The notes under the pieces were generated by a model, which was not told the origin of the DNA, did no database searches, and was given only the letters and a program-made list of their open reading frames with translations. A stretch of 64,000 nucleotides of DNA from Pelomonas aquatica (lineage in GTDB: Bacteria; Pseudomonadota; Gammaproteobacteria; Burkholderiales; Burkholderiaceae_C). Positions 1 through 10,549 of the stretch are shown here, one piece after another. The stretch is taken from NCBI RefSeq assembly GCF_026712205.1, contig NZ_JAPPUW010000013.1, forward strand, positions 1 to 64,000, given 5' to 3'. The position numbers and the translations under genes are program-made. Each line of letters begins with the position of its first letter. Position 1 is the first letter of the stretch.

Positions 1-114
1 GGCTTCCTTCAGACCCACAGTCACCCGCGGAACCCTTGCCATTGGCTAACCATTCCCCTTGCCGGGCTGATAGAGGACTCTCACCTCCGAGTAGGTGCAC
101 CCTGCCGGGCGCAC
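1..114 (-). mobile_element. Group II intron, 5' end (probable class C), truncated by the window edge
   Basis: Read on the minus strand from 114 the sequence opens with GTGCGCCCGGCAGGGTGCAC, the typical start of bacterial group II introns (GUGYG followed by domain I). It continues with GGTGAGAGTCC (85-75), a TTAGCC...GGCAAGGG segment (about 50-30) and GTCTGAAGGAAGCC (14-1). All of these are recurring domain I blocks of this intron type. The rest of the ribozyme and any reverse transcriptase gene would lie left of base 1. The exon immediately upstream is an intrinsic terminator hairpin plus T-run (116-145), which is the preferred target of class C introns. The class assignment is inference; that it is a group II intron is well supported by the block order. 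Confidence 0.82.
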
Positions 115-115
115 C

Positions 116-145
116 AAAAAGAAAGGCCCGGCCGAAGCCGGGCCT
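116..145 (-). terminator. Intrinsic terminator of the SDR gene, used as intron target
   Basis: On the minus strand a perfect 9-bp stem (137-145 with 124-132) closed by a four-base loop is followed by TTTCTTTTTG. It lies 16 bases after the SDR stop codon. The intron 5' end begins immediately after the T-run. Confidence 0.85.
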
Positions 146-161
146 GCGCCGAGTGTCGCTG

Positions 162-2168
162 CTAGAAGTGGATGCCGCGCATCATCTGCTGCAGCGCGAT
201 GGCCTCGGGCGACAGGCCGCCGCCCTTGCCCCCCTTTCCACTCCCTTCGCCCTTGGCCGCATCGCTGTCCGGGAACATGCGGAAGCTCGTGTTCATGACG
301 ATCTGCGCGATGCGCGGCGCCGCCGCGTGCAGCAGCTCGCCCGAGATGCCGAGCTTGGTCGCGATGCGCACCGGCTTGGCGACGCAGGCCTGGGCGATCA
401 TGTCGGCGGCCTCCTCGGGCGACAGCGTCGGCACGTTGTTGTAGATCTTGGTGGGGGCGATCATCGGCGTGCGCACCAGCGGCATGTTGATGGTGGTGAA
501 GGTGATGCCGGTGTCGGCGAACTCGCTGGACGCGCAGCGCGTCCAGGCGTCCAGCGCGGCCTTGGAGGCGACGTAGGCACTGAAGCGCGGCGCGTTCGTC
601 AGCACGCCGATGGAGCTGATGTTGACGACGTGGCCACGGCGCTTGGCCACCATGCCGGGCAGCAGGCCCATGGTCACGCGCAGGCAGCCGAAGTAGTTCA
701 GGTCCATCGTGCGCTGGAAGTCGTGGAAGCGGTCGTAGCTGGACTCGATCGCGCGGCGGATGGAGCGGCCGGCGTTGTTGATGAGGAAGTCGACGCCGCC
801 GAAGCTGTCGTTGCACCAGTGGATCAGGTCGGCGCAGCCGGCCTCGTCGGCGATGTCGCAGGCGAAGGCGTGGACCTGCGCGTCCTTGCCGGCCTGGCCC
901 TTGATCTCCTTGACGGCCTCGTCGAGCTTGGCCTGGTCGCGCGCGCAGATCAGCGTGATGGCGCCGGCCTCGGCGAACTTGATGGCCGCGGCCAGGCCGA
1001 TGCCCGACGAGCCGCCGGTGACCAGCACCACCTTGCCGGCGGTCGCGCCGCGCAGGCTGCGGTCGATGAAGAGGTCGGGGTCGAGATGGCGCTCCCAGTA
1101 GTCCCACAGCCGCCACGCGTAGTCGTTCAGGTCGGGGCAGGCGATGCCGCTGCCCTTGAGCAGGGCCTCGGTGTCGCGGCAGTCGAAGCGGGTCGGGTAG
1201 TTGATGAAGGTGAACATGTCCTCGGGCAGGCCGAGATCCTTCATCACCGCGTTGCGGATGCGGCGCACCGGCGCCAGCGCCATCAGGCCCTTCTTCACGC
1301 TCTTGGGGATGAAGCCCATCAGCGCCGCGTTGATGAAGAGGTTCATCTTGGGCGCGTGCGCGGCCTTGCTGAAGATGTCCAGCACGTCGCCGACGCGGTA
1401 GCCCTTGGGGTCGACGAGGTGGTAGCAGCCCTGGCCCTGGGTGACCTTGTGCGAGATGTGCTCCAGCGCGTCGACGACGAAGTCCACCGGCACGATGTTG
1501 ATGCGGCCGCCCTCCAGGCCGACGCTGGGCATCCAGGGCGGCAGGATCTGGCGCATGCGCTGGATCAGCTTGAAGAAGTAGTAAGGCCCGTCGATCTTGT
1601 CCATCTCGCCGGACGTGGAATCGCCGACGACCAGCGCCGGGCGGTAGACCGTCCAGGGGCGCCTGCACTCCTTGCGCACGAGCTTCTCGCTCTCGTGCTT
1701 GGTCATGAAGTAGGGGTGATCGAGGTTCTCGGCCTCGTCGAACATGTCCTCGCGGAACACGCCCTCGTACAGGCCTGCCGCCGCAATCGAGCTGACGTGA
1801 TGCACATGGCCGGCCTCGATGGCCTGCGCGAACTCCACCATGCTGCGCGTGCCCTCGATGTTGACGGCGATCTGCGAGGCCTCGTCGGCGCCCAGGTCGT
1901 AGACGGCGGCGAGGTGGTAGAGATGGTCGATCCGGCCCTTCAGGCCCTTGATGACGTCGCTGGCCACGCCGAGCTTCTTGCCCGTCAGGTCGCCGTAGAC
2001 GGGAATGGCGCGGGTCTTGGAGACGCCCCAGTAGGCGAGCAGGTCGGGCAGCTTGCCCGCGCTCTCCTCGCGCATCAGGAAGTGGACCGTGCTGCCCCGG
2101 CGGGCCAGCAGCTTCTTGACGAGTCGCTTGCCGATGAAGCCGGTGGCACCGGTGACGAAATACTGCAT
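162..2168 (-). CDS. Two-domain SDR oxidoreductase, fatty acyl-CoA reductase-like
   Basis: This 668-residue protein probably reduces an activated fatty acid with NAD(P)H. The N-terminal half is an extended-SDR/thioester-reductase-like domain with the Rossmann motif GATGFIG at 7-13 and YFMTK at 153-157. The C-terminal half is a classical SDR with TGGSSGIG at 384-391, Ser519 and YVASK at 532-536. Domain order and length match the roughly 660-residue fatty acyl-CoA reductases described from Marinobacter, which convert acyl-CoA to fatty alcohol; that function is inferred from family knowledge. The ATG at 2168 is chosen because AGGAG precedes it by seven bases; the reading frame runs 36 codons further upstream without a good ribosome site. 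The gene is divergent from the phasin and ends at an intrinsic terminator. Confidence 0.88.
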   Translation of the reverse strand: MQYFVTGATGFIGKRLVKKLLARRGSTVHFLMREESAGKLPDLLAYWGVSKTRAIPVYGDLTGKKLGVASDVIKGLKGRIDHLYHLAAVYDLGADEASQIAVNIEGTRSMVEFAQAIEAGHVHHVSSIAAAGLYEGVFREDMFDEAENLDHPYFMTKHESEKLVRKECRRPWTVYRPALVVGDSTSGEMDKIDGPYYFFKLIQRMRQILPPWMPSVGLEGGRINIVPVDFVVDALEHISHKVTQGQGCYHLVDPKGYRVGDVLDIFSKAAHAPKMNLFINAALMGFIPKSVKKGLMALAPVRRIRNAVMKDLGLPEDMFTFINYPTRFDCRDTEALLKGSGIACPDLNDYAWRLWDYWERHLDPDLFIDRSLRGATAGKVVLVTGGSSGIGLAAAIKFAEAGAITLICARDQAKLDEAVKEIKGQAGKDAQVHAFACDIADEAGCADLIHWCNDSFGGVDFLINNAGRSIRRAIESSYDRFHDFQRTMDLNYFGCLRVTMGLLPGMVAKRRGHVVNISSIGVLTNAPRFSAYVASKAALDAWTRCASSEFADTGITFTTINMPLVRTPMIAPTKIYNNVPTLSPEEAADMIAQACVAKPVRIATKLGISGELLHAAAPRIAQIVMNTSFRMFPDSDAAKGEGSGKGGKGGGLSPEAIALQQMMRGIHF

Positions 2169-2351
2169 GCGGGTCTCCTGCTCGTGGATCTGGACGATGT
2201 CGCGATGATTCTTCACTATCGCCGAAACCGCCCCGCTGGGCACTTTCCCCAGGGGCTGGCCGTAGAGGCCCGCCACTAGGAATCCCCGTGCCGATGGGGC
2301 ATCCGGCCGCTACAGTCTCGCTGGCAACACGCACACTCGAAAGGACAACCC

Positions 2352-3071
2352 ATGGTCAAGAAGCTCCAGAAGATGGCTGACAAGAAAAAGGCTGCGGCCG
2401 CCACCGGCTTCCCGGCTGGCCTGCTCGACAGCGCAATGGCACAGAACGTCAAGGACAGCGCCCAGCAGATCTGGGCCGCCGGTCTCGCCTCCTTCGCCAA
2501 GGCCCAGGGCGAAGGCTCCAAGGTCTTCGAGGCCCTCGTGTCGGAAGGACTCAAGTTGCAGAAGAAGACCCAATCCGCCGCCGAGGAAAAGCTCAGCGCC
2601 GTGGCCACCAAGGTCAGCGGCATGGCCGGCGACGTCGGCGCCAAGGCCGGCCAGCACTGGGACAAGCTGGAAAGCATCTTCGAAGCCCGCGTCGCCAAGG
2701 CGCTGAAAAGCCTGAACGTGCCCTCCGCCGGCGACGTCGACAGCCTCATCAAGCGCATCGACGCGCTGGCCGTGTCGGCCGGCCTGAAGAAGGCCGCGCC
2801 CGCGGGCAAGGCCAAGAAGGCCGTCGTCAAGAAGGCTGCCGCCGTGAAGAAGGCCGTCGCCACCAAGGCCGCGCCGGTCAAGAAGGCCGCCGCCAAGAAG
2901 GCTGCGCCCGTGAAGGCCGCCGTCAAGGCCGTGGCCAAGAAGGCTGCCGCCCCGGCGAAGAAGGCCGCCGCGCCCGCCAAGAAGGCTGCCCCGGCCAAGC
3001 GGGCCCCGGCCGCCAAGAAGGCCGCCGCCCCCGCGGTCGAGGCGAAGGCCGAGCAGGCCACCCAGGCCTGA
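2352..3071 (+). CDS. Phasin, polyhydroxyalkanoate granule-associated protein with basic tail
   Basis: This 239-residue protein resembles the PhaF/PhaI phasin family, which coats polyhydroxyalkanoate granules. Residues 1 to about 140 are amphipathic helix with the family-like run around SAQQIWAAGLASFAKAQGEG (about 36-55). From about residue 145 to the end it is a histone H1-like tail of repeated KKAA, KKAAP and KKAV units. PhaF-type tails are known to bind DNA and tie granules to the nucleoid, so a DNA-binding role is likely. AAAGGACAACCC before the ATG supplies a ribosome site. It begins a short plus-strand pair with the patatin gene 25 bases downstream. Confidence 0.9.
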   Translation: MVKKLQKMADKKKAAAATGFPAGLLDSAMAQNVKDSAQQIWAAGLASFAKAQGEGSKVFEALVSEGLKLQKKTQSAAEEKLSAVATKVSGMAGDVGAKAGQHWDKLESIFEARVAKALKSLNVPSAGDVDSLIKRIDALAVSAGLKKAAPAGKAKKAVVKKAAAVKKAVATKAAPVKKAAAKKAAPVKAAVKAVAKKAAAPAKKAAAPAKKAAPAKRAPAAKKAAAPAVEAKAEQATQA

Positions 3072-3096
3072 TACCTCTGGCTGACCCTTCTGTCCC

Positions 3097-4344
3097 ATGA
3101 GCCAGCCGAAGATCGGTTTGGCCCTGGCAGGCGGAGGCCCACTGGGCGCCATCTATGAAGTTGGCGCCCTTTGTGCTTTGGAGGAGGCCATCGAAGGCCT
3201 GGACTTCACCGCCTGCGACGGCTACATCGGCGTCAGCGCGGGCGGCTTCATCGCCGCCGGCCTGTCCAACGGCATGACGCCGCGCCAGCTCTGCGCCGCC
3301 TTCATCGAGAACAACGCCGAGCCGCCGGACCGCTTCGACCCGGCCGACCTGCTGGAGCCCGCCTGGGCCGAGTTCGGCCAGCGCCTGCGCCAGCTGCCGG
3401 CCCTGCTGGCCCATGCGGCGCGCGAGGTGTTGCTGGAGGGCCGCTCCCTGCTCGGCGCCGTCGAGCGCCTGGGCCGCGCGCTGCCCACCGGCCTGCTGTC
3501 CAGCGAGCGCTTCGGCGCGGCGCTGGAGCGCGTGTTCGCCGTGCCGGGGCGCAGCAACGACTTCCGCAGGCTGCGCCGCCCCCTCGTCCTCGTCGCCACC
3601 GACCTCGACAGCGGCGAGGCCATCCCCTTCGGCACGCCGGGCTGGGACCATGTGCCCATCTCGCGCGCCGTGCAGGCCAGCGCCGCGCTGCCGGGCCTGT
3701 TCCCGCCGGTCGAGGTCGACGGCCACCATTTCGTCGACGGCGCGCTAAAGAAGACGCTGCACGCCTCGGTGCTGCTGGACCGTGGGCTGGACCTGCTGAT
3801 CTGCCTCAACCCCCTCGTGCCCTATGCGAGCGACCGCCACTCGCCGGCCCGCGAGGACCGCTCGCGCCGCGCCCGCGACCTGGCCCGCAAGCTCGGCCGC
3901 CCCGGCGGGCGCTGGCTGCGGCCCGGCATCCCGCGCCTCGTGGACGGCGGCCTGCCGCTGGTGCTGTCGCAGACCTTCCGCTCGCTGATCCACTCGCGCC
4001 TGGCCCTCGGCCTGAAGGGCTACGAGCTGACCCACCCGCAGACCGACATCCTGCTGTTCGAGCCCGACCCGCACGATGCCGAGTTCTTCATGGCCAACAC
4101 CTTCAGCTACAGCCAGCGCCGCCACCTGGCCGAGCATGCCTACCAGGCCACGCGGGCGCTGCTGCGCGAGCGCGCGGCCGCGCTCGGCCCCCGGCTCGCA
4201 CGCGCCGGCCTGAGGCTGCGCGAAGACCTGCTGGCCGACCTGGAGGCCCGCCTGCTGCCCGTGCCGCGCGAGACCCGCACCGAGCAGGCACTGCGCACGC
4301 TGCGCCGCAGCCTCACGGTTCTTGAGCGGCGCCAACGCCGATGA
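3097..4344 (+). CDS. Patatin-like phospholipase family protein
   Basis: This is a predicted serine acyl hydrolase of 415 residues. It has the glycine-rich oxyanion element AGGGPLGA at 11-18, the nucleophile elbow GVSAGG with Ser47, and the dyad aspartate in VDGA (Asp214). Bacterial patatins hydrolyse phospholipids or neutral lipids; the substrate here is unknown. Position 25 bases behind a phasin gene suggests a lipid-turnover or granule role, which is inference. The C-terminal 180 residues are arginine-rich and helical, without a motif I recognise. No signal peptide is visible, so it is likely cytoplasmic or peripheral to membranes. Confidence 0.88.
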   Translation: MSQPKIGLALAGGGPLGAIYEVGALCALEEAIEGLDFTACDGYIGVSAGGFIAAGLSNGMTPRQLCAAFIENNAEPPDRFDPADLLEPAWAEFGQRLRQLPALLAHAAREVLLEGRSLLGAVERLGRALPTGLLSSERFGAALERVFAVPGRSNDFRRLRRPLVLVATDLDSGEAIPFGTPGWDHVPISRAVQASAALPGLFPPVEVDGHHFVDGALKKTLHASVLLDRGLDLLICLNPLVPYASDRHSPAREDRSRRARDLARKLGRPGGRWLRPGIPRLVDGGLPLVLSQTFRSLIHSRLALGLKGYELTHPQTDILLFEPDPHDAEFFMANTFSYSQRRHLAEHAYQATRALLRERAAALGPRLARAGLRLREDLLADLEARLLPVPRETRTEQALRTLRRSLTVLERRQRR

Positions 4345-4366
4345 CGAAGCCGGGGCATGCCGGGCC

Positions 4367-4391
4367 GAGCGCCGGGCCGCCCCAAGCCGGC
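4367..4391 (+). repeat. Partial copy of a GGGCCGCCCCAAGC-containing dispersed repeat
   Basis: Bases 4369-4388 read GCGCCGGGCCGCCCCAAGCC, identical to 30586-30605 inside murC, and in reverse orientation match the core of the 72-base elements at 41023 and 55208. It lies 22 bases behind the patatin stop codon. Confidence 0.65.
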
Positions 4392-4400
4392 CCGTCAGGC

Positions 4401-4495
4401 GATGTTGACCGGACTCGATGCCCGGTCAATCGCCGTCCCCTTGGGGGACCGACCAGACTCGCTCGCGTTCAGCGACGCGAGGCTGGGCGAGGGGC
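4401..4495. repeat. Cluster of hairpins between convergent genes
   Basis: Three foldable units occur in a row: TTGACCGG (4405-4412) with CCGGTCAA (4422-4429); GTCCCC-TTG-GGGGAC (4435-4449); and an imperfect CTCGCTCGCG/GCGACGCGAG hairpin (about 4459-4482). They separate the convergent patatin and flavin hydroxylase genes and may serve as a two-way terminator. The CCCCTTGGGGG core resembles the unit at 35152-35166. Confidence 0.5.
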
Positions 4496-4504
4496 CTCCA
4501 GATC

Positions 4505-5662
4505 TCAGGCATCCACCAGCTTGCGCGTGATCGCCGCGCGCAGCGGCGGCAGGTGGCGGGCCAGGTCGATGACGGCGCGGCGCAGTGCCAGCACCGGCGC
4601 GCGATCGTCGGTGAAGAAGCGCACCAGCGCATTCGTGCCGGCATAGAGCGGGCCAGCCATGCGGCGGTGTTCGGCCTCGTAGGCCAGCAGGGGGCCGAGC
4701 TCGCCCGCGTCGCGCGACGGGCTCAGCCGCCGTGCCAGCGCGTCGATGCCGTACAGGCCGAGGTTGTAGCCATGCGCGGTGACGGGGTGCATGCCCACCG
4801 CCGCGTCGCCGATCAGCGCCAGGCGCGGCGCGGCGAAGCGCTCGGCCCAGACCGCGACCAGCGGGTAGACATGCCGCGCCCCGGCAACCTGCATGGCGCC
4901 GAGCCGGCTCTCGGCCGCGGCCTCGATGGTGGCGGCCAGTTCGGCGTCGTCCATGGCCGCGATGCGCGGCAGCTCCGCGTTCGCCACCGTCCACACGGCG
5001 GAGCTGCAGCGGCCCGTCTTGGGCAGCAGGGCCAGCGTGTGGCCTTCGAGGAAGCATTCCTGCGCCAGCCCTTCGTGATCGCGCTCGTGGGCCAGCGGCA
5101 CCAGCAGCGCGCTGCGGCCGAAGTCCTTGTGGCGGGCGCCGATGCCGGCCAGGCGGCGCAGCGGCGAGAAGCGGCTGTCGGCCGCGACCACCAGCGGCGC
5201 CGCATGCACCTCGCCGCAGCGCGTGCGCAGCCTGGCCTCGGCCGCGTCGCGTTCGAAGCCCACCACCGTGCGGCCGCACAGCACCGGCAGGCCGCGCTGC
5301 TGCGCGCCGCGCCAGGCCGCCGCGCGCAGGCGGTGGTTGGACACCAGCCAGCCCAGGTCCTGCCCCGCCGACTCGAAGGGCAGCGGCGTGCGCGAGCCGC
5401 TGGAGCGCACGCTGGCGCGGCGCAGCGGCGCCACCTCGGGCAGGTGCTCCCACAGGCCCAGGCTTTCGAGCAGGCGGCGCGAGCGGTGGGTCAGCGCGAT
5501 CTCGCGGCCGTCGTCCGGCGGCGCGGCGAGCACGGCCGGGTCCGCCTGCTCCAGCACGGTCACGGCCAGGCCGCGGTCGTGCAGCGCGCAGGCCAGCGCC
5601 AGCCCGGCCGGGCCGGCGCCGCTGATCAGGACCTGGGGCGAGGAGGCGGCAATTTCGTTCAT
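4505..5662 (-). CDS. FAD-dependent UbiH/COQ6-family hydroxylase (possible UbiM)
   Basis: This 385-residue flavoprotein monooxygenase has the dinucleotide fold GAGPAG at 15-20, a central DG-type motif, and the second FAD motif around GDAAVGMHPVTAHGYNLGL near residues 285-305. That arrangement is the UbiH/UbiF/UbiI/Coq6 family, which hydroxylates the ubiquinone ring. The HPVTAHG variant leads me to think of UbiM, the multi-position hydroxylase found in some beta- and alphaproteobacteria, but I cannot confirm the subfamily from sequence alone. Its start is 46 bases downstream of the mdlB-like stop, so it may be cotranscribed with the exporter. Confidence 0.8.
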   Translation of the reverse strand: MNEIAASSPQVLISGAGPAGLALACALHDRGLAVTVLEQADPAVLAAPPDDGREIALTHRSRRLLESLGLWEHLPEVAPLRRASVRSSGSRTPLPFESAGQDLGWLVSNHRLRAAAWRGAQQRGLPVLCGRTVVGFERDAAEARLRTRCGEVHAAPLVVAADSRFSPLRRLAGIGARHKDFGRSALLVPLAHERDHEGLAQECFLEGHTLALLPKTGRCSSAVWTVANAELPRIAAMDDAELAATIEAAAESRLGAMQVAGARHVYPLVAVWAERFAAPRLALIGDAAVGMHPVTAHGYNLGLYGIDALARRLSPSRDAGELGPLLAYEAEHRRMAGPLYAGTNALVRFFTDDRAPVLALRRAVIDLARHLPPLRAAITRKLVDA

Positions 5663-5708
5663 GGTCGCGCAGCCTAGGCCGCAGCGCTGCGTGCCGCCTT
5701 GACCCAGG

Positions 5709-7461
5709 TCAGGCCGCCTCGGGATCGGCCTCTTCCAGCGTCTGCAGCTCGACCAGGCGCCGGTACAGGCCGCCGTCGATGGCCATCAGCGCCTCGTGGC
5801 GGCCGCGCTCCTGCAGGCGGCCATGGTTGAGCACGAGGATCTGGTCGGCCGCGCGGATGGTGGACAGCCGGTGTGCGATGGCCACCACCGTCACCCGCCC
5901 GTGCAGCGCCGCCAGCGCCTCGCCGACGCGCTGCTCGGTGGCGCTGTCGATGTTGCTGGTGGCCTCGTCCAGGAACAGGATGCGCGGCGCGCCGGCCAGC
6001 GCGCGGGCCATGGCCAGCAGCTGCTTCTGGCCCGTGGACACGCGGGCGCCGCCTTCGCCCAGCCGGGTGTCGTAGCCCTGCGGCAGCGCCGCGATGAAGT
6101 CGTGCGCGCGGGCGGCGCGGGCCGCGTCCTGCACGTCCTCGTCCGAAATGCCGGACCGGCCCATCGCGATGTTGTCGCGCACGCTGGCCGACATCAGCCA
6201 GGGCTCCTGCGGCACCAGGCCCACCGCGTCGCGGAAGGCGGCGTCCGGCACGGCCGCGAGCGGCTGGCCGTCCACCGTGATGCGGCCGGCCTGCGCCGTG
6301 TAGAAGCGCAGCAGCAGCGACAGCAGCGTGCTCTTGCCGCTGCCGGTGTGGCCGACGATGCCGACGAAGCTGCCGGCCGGGATGTCGACGTCGATGCCGC
6401 CCAGCACCGGCCGCGCCGGGTCGTAGCCGAAGCTCAAGCCCTCGATGCGGATCGCGCCCTGCGCGATGCCCTGCCCGTCCTGCGCCGGCCCGGGTGAGTC
6501 GTCCTCCGTCAGCAGCGTGCGCACGCGCGACGCGGCCACCATGGACTGCTGCAGCTGGCCGAACTGCATCGTGATCTGGATCAGCGGCTCCACCACCCAC
6601 GCGATATAGCTCAGGAAGGCGTACAGCAGGCCCACCTCCAGCCCGGACAGCTCGCGGCGGCCGAAGCTGTAGATGACGGTCACGAGCAGCAGCACGTTCA
6701 GCAGGTCCAGCGCCGGGCGCAGCAGCCAGGCGTTGGCGCGCAGCTCGGCGATACGCGACAGCCGGTGCGCCGCGTTCGTCGCCTCGAAGCGCGCACCGAA
6801 GCGCCCCGCCGCGCCGCTGGCCTGCAGCACCGCCATGCCGGCCATGCCCTCGGCCATCTGCGCATTGATGTCGCTGCGCAGCTGGCGGCTGCGCAGCACG
6901 GCCGGCGCCGACAGGCGCTGGTAGCCGGCGATGATGAGCACCATGGCCGGCACCAGCGTCGCGACGATGAGCATCAGCCGCCAGTCCAGCAGCGCCATCG
7001 CAGCGAGCGAGCCGATGACGACGATGCCCGAGTCCAGCATCACATAGAGCACCTGGCGGTAGAGCTGGTTGACGGCCTCGGTGTCGTTGGTCACGCGGCT
7101 GACGAGCTGGCCGGTGATGGCCTTGTCGAAGAAGCTCATCGGCAGCGCCAGCACATGGGCATAGACGCGCTCGCGCAGCCGCAGCACCGAGCGCCGCGCG
7201 ACGCCGGCCATGCGCGACAGCTGGGCGTAGCGGATCCAGGTCGCGGCCCAGCCGGTCAGCAGCATGACGGCCAGCAGCGTGGCCATCTCGCCGATGTCGT
7301 AGCGGCCGGGCAGCAGGTGGTGGTCGATGTAGCGCTTGCCGAGGATGGGCGCGAGCGCCTCGAGGCCGGCGGCCGTGACCAGCCACAGGCCGCCGCGGAT
7401 CAGTTGCGTGCGCTCGGGCCGGGCGGCATCCAGCAGCAGGCCGACGCTCTTCCAGGGTTGT

Positions 7462-7472
<11 letters not shown>
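5709..7472 (-). CDS. mdlB: ABC exporter half-transporter, MdlB-like
   Basis: This 587-residue fusion has an N-terminal six-helix exporter domain and a C-terminal nucleotide-binding domain. Walker A is GHTGSGKST (374-382), the signature motif is the variant VSTGQ (478-482), and Walker B ends in LFLDEATSNID with the catalytic Glu503. The variant signature and full catalytic glutamate are what E. coli MdlB shows, and the partner has the complementary pattern, so the two probably form an asymmetric heterodimer. The ATG at 7472 overlaps the partner gene by 11 bases; a longer start at 7514 would overlap by 53. The substrate is unknown, and multidrug or lipid export is the family expectation. Confidence 0.88.
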
Positions 7473-9246
<1,774 letters not shown>

Positions 9247-9285
9247 GAGGGGCGCCAGTGTCGCCTGGGCCGGCCGCCCGGCGCC

Positions 9286-9321
9286 AAAAACGGCACCGCC
9301 CGGGGGTGAGCCGGGCGGTGC
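9286..9321 (-). terminator. Intrinsic terminator behind the 9360-9866 gene
   Basis: A perfect 11-bp stem, GCACCGCCCGG (9293-9303) with CCGGGCGGTGC (9311-9321), has a seven-base loop and is followed on the minus strand by CGTTTTTGG. It lies 38 bases after the stop codon. Confidence 0.88.
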
Positions 9322-9359
9322 GCGGGTGGTCGGGGTGCGCCCTGGGGCGCCATCCGGTA

Positions 9360-9866
9360 TCAGTTCACCTTGGCGGCATCGGCATTGCGCTTGTGCACGT
9401 CGTGGGCCTTCTTCGCCTTGGCCTCGCCGAGTTCCTTGCGCTCCTGCTGGCGGTCGGCGCGGGCCGCGGCCAGGTCGGACTTGGCGTGGGCCTCGTTGCG
9501 CTTGAGGCCGCCGATCTCGCGGTTCTCCTGCTCGCGCGCCTTTTCGTCGCGCTGGGCGGCGGCCATGTCGCCGCGCTTGATGGCGGCGTCCTCGGCGCGC
9601 TGGTCGGCATTGCGTTCGCCGCGCTCCGTGGCCAGCTTGCGCTCGTCGCGCGCCACCCTTGCCTTGTCCGCGCCGACCTGGGCGTTGTCCTGCGCGATCT
9701 CCTTGCGCTGGTACTGGATGTTGCGGTTGTCCTTGCGGATCTGGGCGTTGTCCTGCTTGACCTGGGCCACCGGATCGGGGGCCGAGGCGGGGGCGGTCTG
9801 GGCCGAGGCCGCGCCACCGAGGGCGAGAACGATCGTGGCAAGCGCGAAGGAAACGACGGTCTTCAT
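9360..9866 (-). CDS. Secreted charged coiled-coil protein, function unknown
   Basis: A 168-residue protein begins with a clear Sec signal peptide (MKTVVSFALATIVLALGGAASA, cleavage near residue 22). The remainder is almost wholly charged and glutamine/alanine-rich helix, with repeating KQDNAQIRKDNR-like and RDERK/RDEKA units and no cysteine. It is expected to be a periplasmic coiled coil. I do not recognise a named family. Similar low-complexity periplasmic proteins are common in Burkholderiales, and another one lies at 21008-21607 in this window. CCAGGAGCCATCTC before the ATG gives a good ribosome site. It is a single gene with its own terminator. Confidence 0.8.
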   Translation of the reverse strand: MKTVVSFALATIVLALGGAASAQTAPASAPDPVAQVKQDNAQIRKDNRNIQYQRKEIAQDNAQVGADKARVARDERKLATERGERNADQRAEDAAIKRGDMAAAQRDEKAREQENREIGGLKRNEAHAKSDLAAARADRQQERKELGEAKAKKAHDVHKRNADAAKVN

Positions 9867-9904
9867 GAGATGGCTCCTGGGGTTGGGGTGGTGGAGTTGC
9901 GTTG

Positions 9905-9938
9905 AAAAAACGGCGGGCCCGTGCGGTGAACAACGCCG
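9905..9938 (-). terminator. Possible terminator behind ruvC
   Basis: On the minus strand CGGCG (9938-9934) can pair with CGCCG (9915-9911), followed by TTTTTT (9910-9905). The stem is short and the loop long, so this is tentative. It would lie in the leader of the secreted coiled-coil gene. Confidence 0.35.
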
Positions 9939-10000
9939 CCCTCCCTATCCCGTTGACCACGGACGGCTTGCCGACAGCTTGCCTGCCGGCCCAGCGAAGC

Positions 10001-10549
10001 TCAGTACGTCCTGCCGCCCTTGAACTGCGCATGCTGGCGGCGCGCCAGCGTCGTGCTGCGGCTCATGGCCTCGAAGCTGACGCGCGCATGGGCGTGCATG
10101 ATGGCCAGGCCCAGCGCGTCGGCCGCGTCCTTGCCGGGCAGGCCGGGCAGGTTCAGCAGGCGCTGCACCATGGCCTGGATCTGCTCCTTCTTCGCATGGC
10201 CGTGGCCGACGATGGCCTTCTTCATCTGCAGGGCCGTGTACTCGCTGACGGCGAGGTCCGCGGACACCAGCGCCGTCAGCGCCGCTCCGCGCGCCTGGCC
10301 CAGCAGCAGCGTGGACTGCGGGTTCACGTTGACGAAGACGATCTCCACCGCCGCGCACTGCGGCTGGTAGCGCGCCGTGACCTCGCGGATGCCGTCGAAC
10401 AGGATCTTCAGCCGCGCCGGCAGGTCGCCGGTGGCGACGCCGCTGGTCTTGATCGTGCCGCTGGCGACATAGGCCAGCCGCGGGCCGTCGGCGTCGACGA
10501 CGCCGAAGCCGGTGGTCTGCAGGCCGGGGTCGATGCCGAGGATGCGCAT
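10001..10549 (-). CDS. ruvC: Crossover junction endodeoxyribonuclease RuvC
   Basis: RuvC resolves Holliday junctions together with RuvAB. The 182-residue protein starts [10 protein letters not shown] and carries the four metal-binding acidic residues of the family: Asp7, Glu69, Asp141 and Asp144 (the last two in [10 protein letters not shown]). Length and motif spacing are normal. The ATG at 10549 shares one base with the stop of the CdsA-like gene (TGATG), so the two are translationally coupled. That is an unusual neighbour, since ruvC more often sits with ruvA-ruvB, and neither is present here. Confidence 0.95.
   Translation of the reverse strand: MRILGIDPGLQTTGFGVVDADGPRLAYVASGTIKTSGVATGDLPARLKILFDGIREVTARYQPQCAAVEIVFVNVNPQSTLLLGQARGAALTALVSADLAVSEYTALQMKKAIVGHGHAKKEQIQAMVQRLLNLPGLPGKDAADALGLAIMHAHARVSFEAMSRSTTLARRQHAQFKGGRTY

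Noticed and set aside
36-2279. 747-codon open frame on the plus strand opposite the SDR gene
   Set aside because: The translation is Ala/Arg/His/Val-rich with no family motif and mirrors the real gene in antisense. Such long shadows are expected at this GC content.
2780-3060. Repetitive AAGAAGGC-type DNA considered as a tandem repeat locus
   Set aside because: The periodicity is explained by the KKAA-rich tail of the phasin; units vary in length and codon use.
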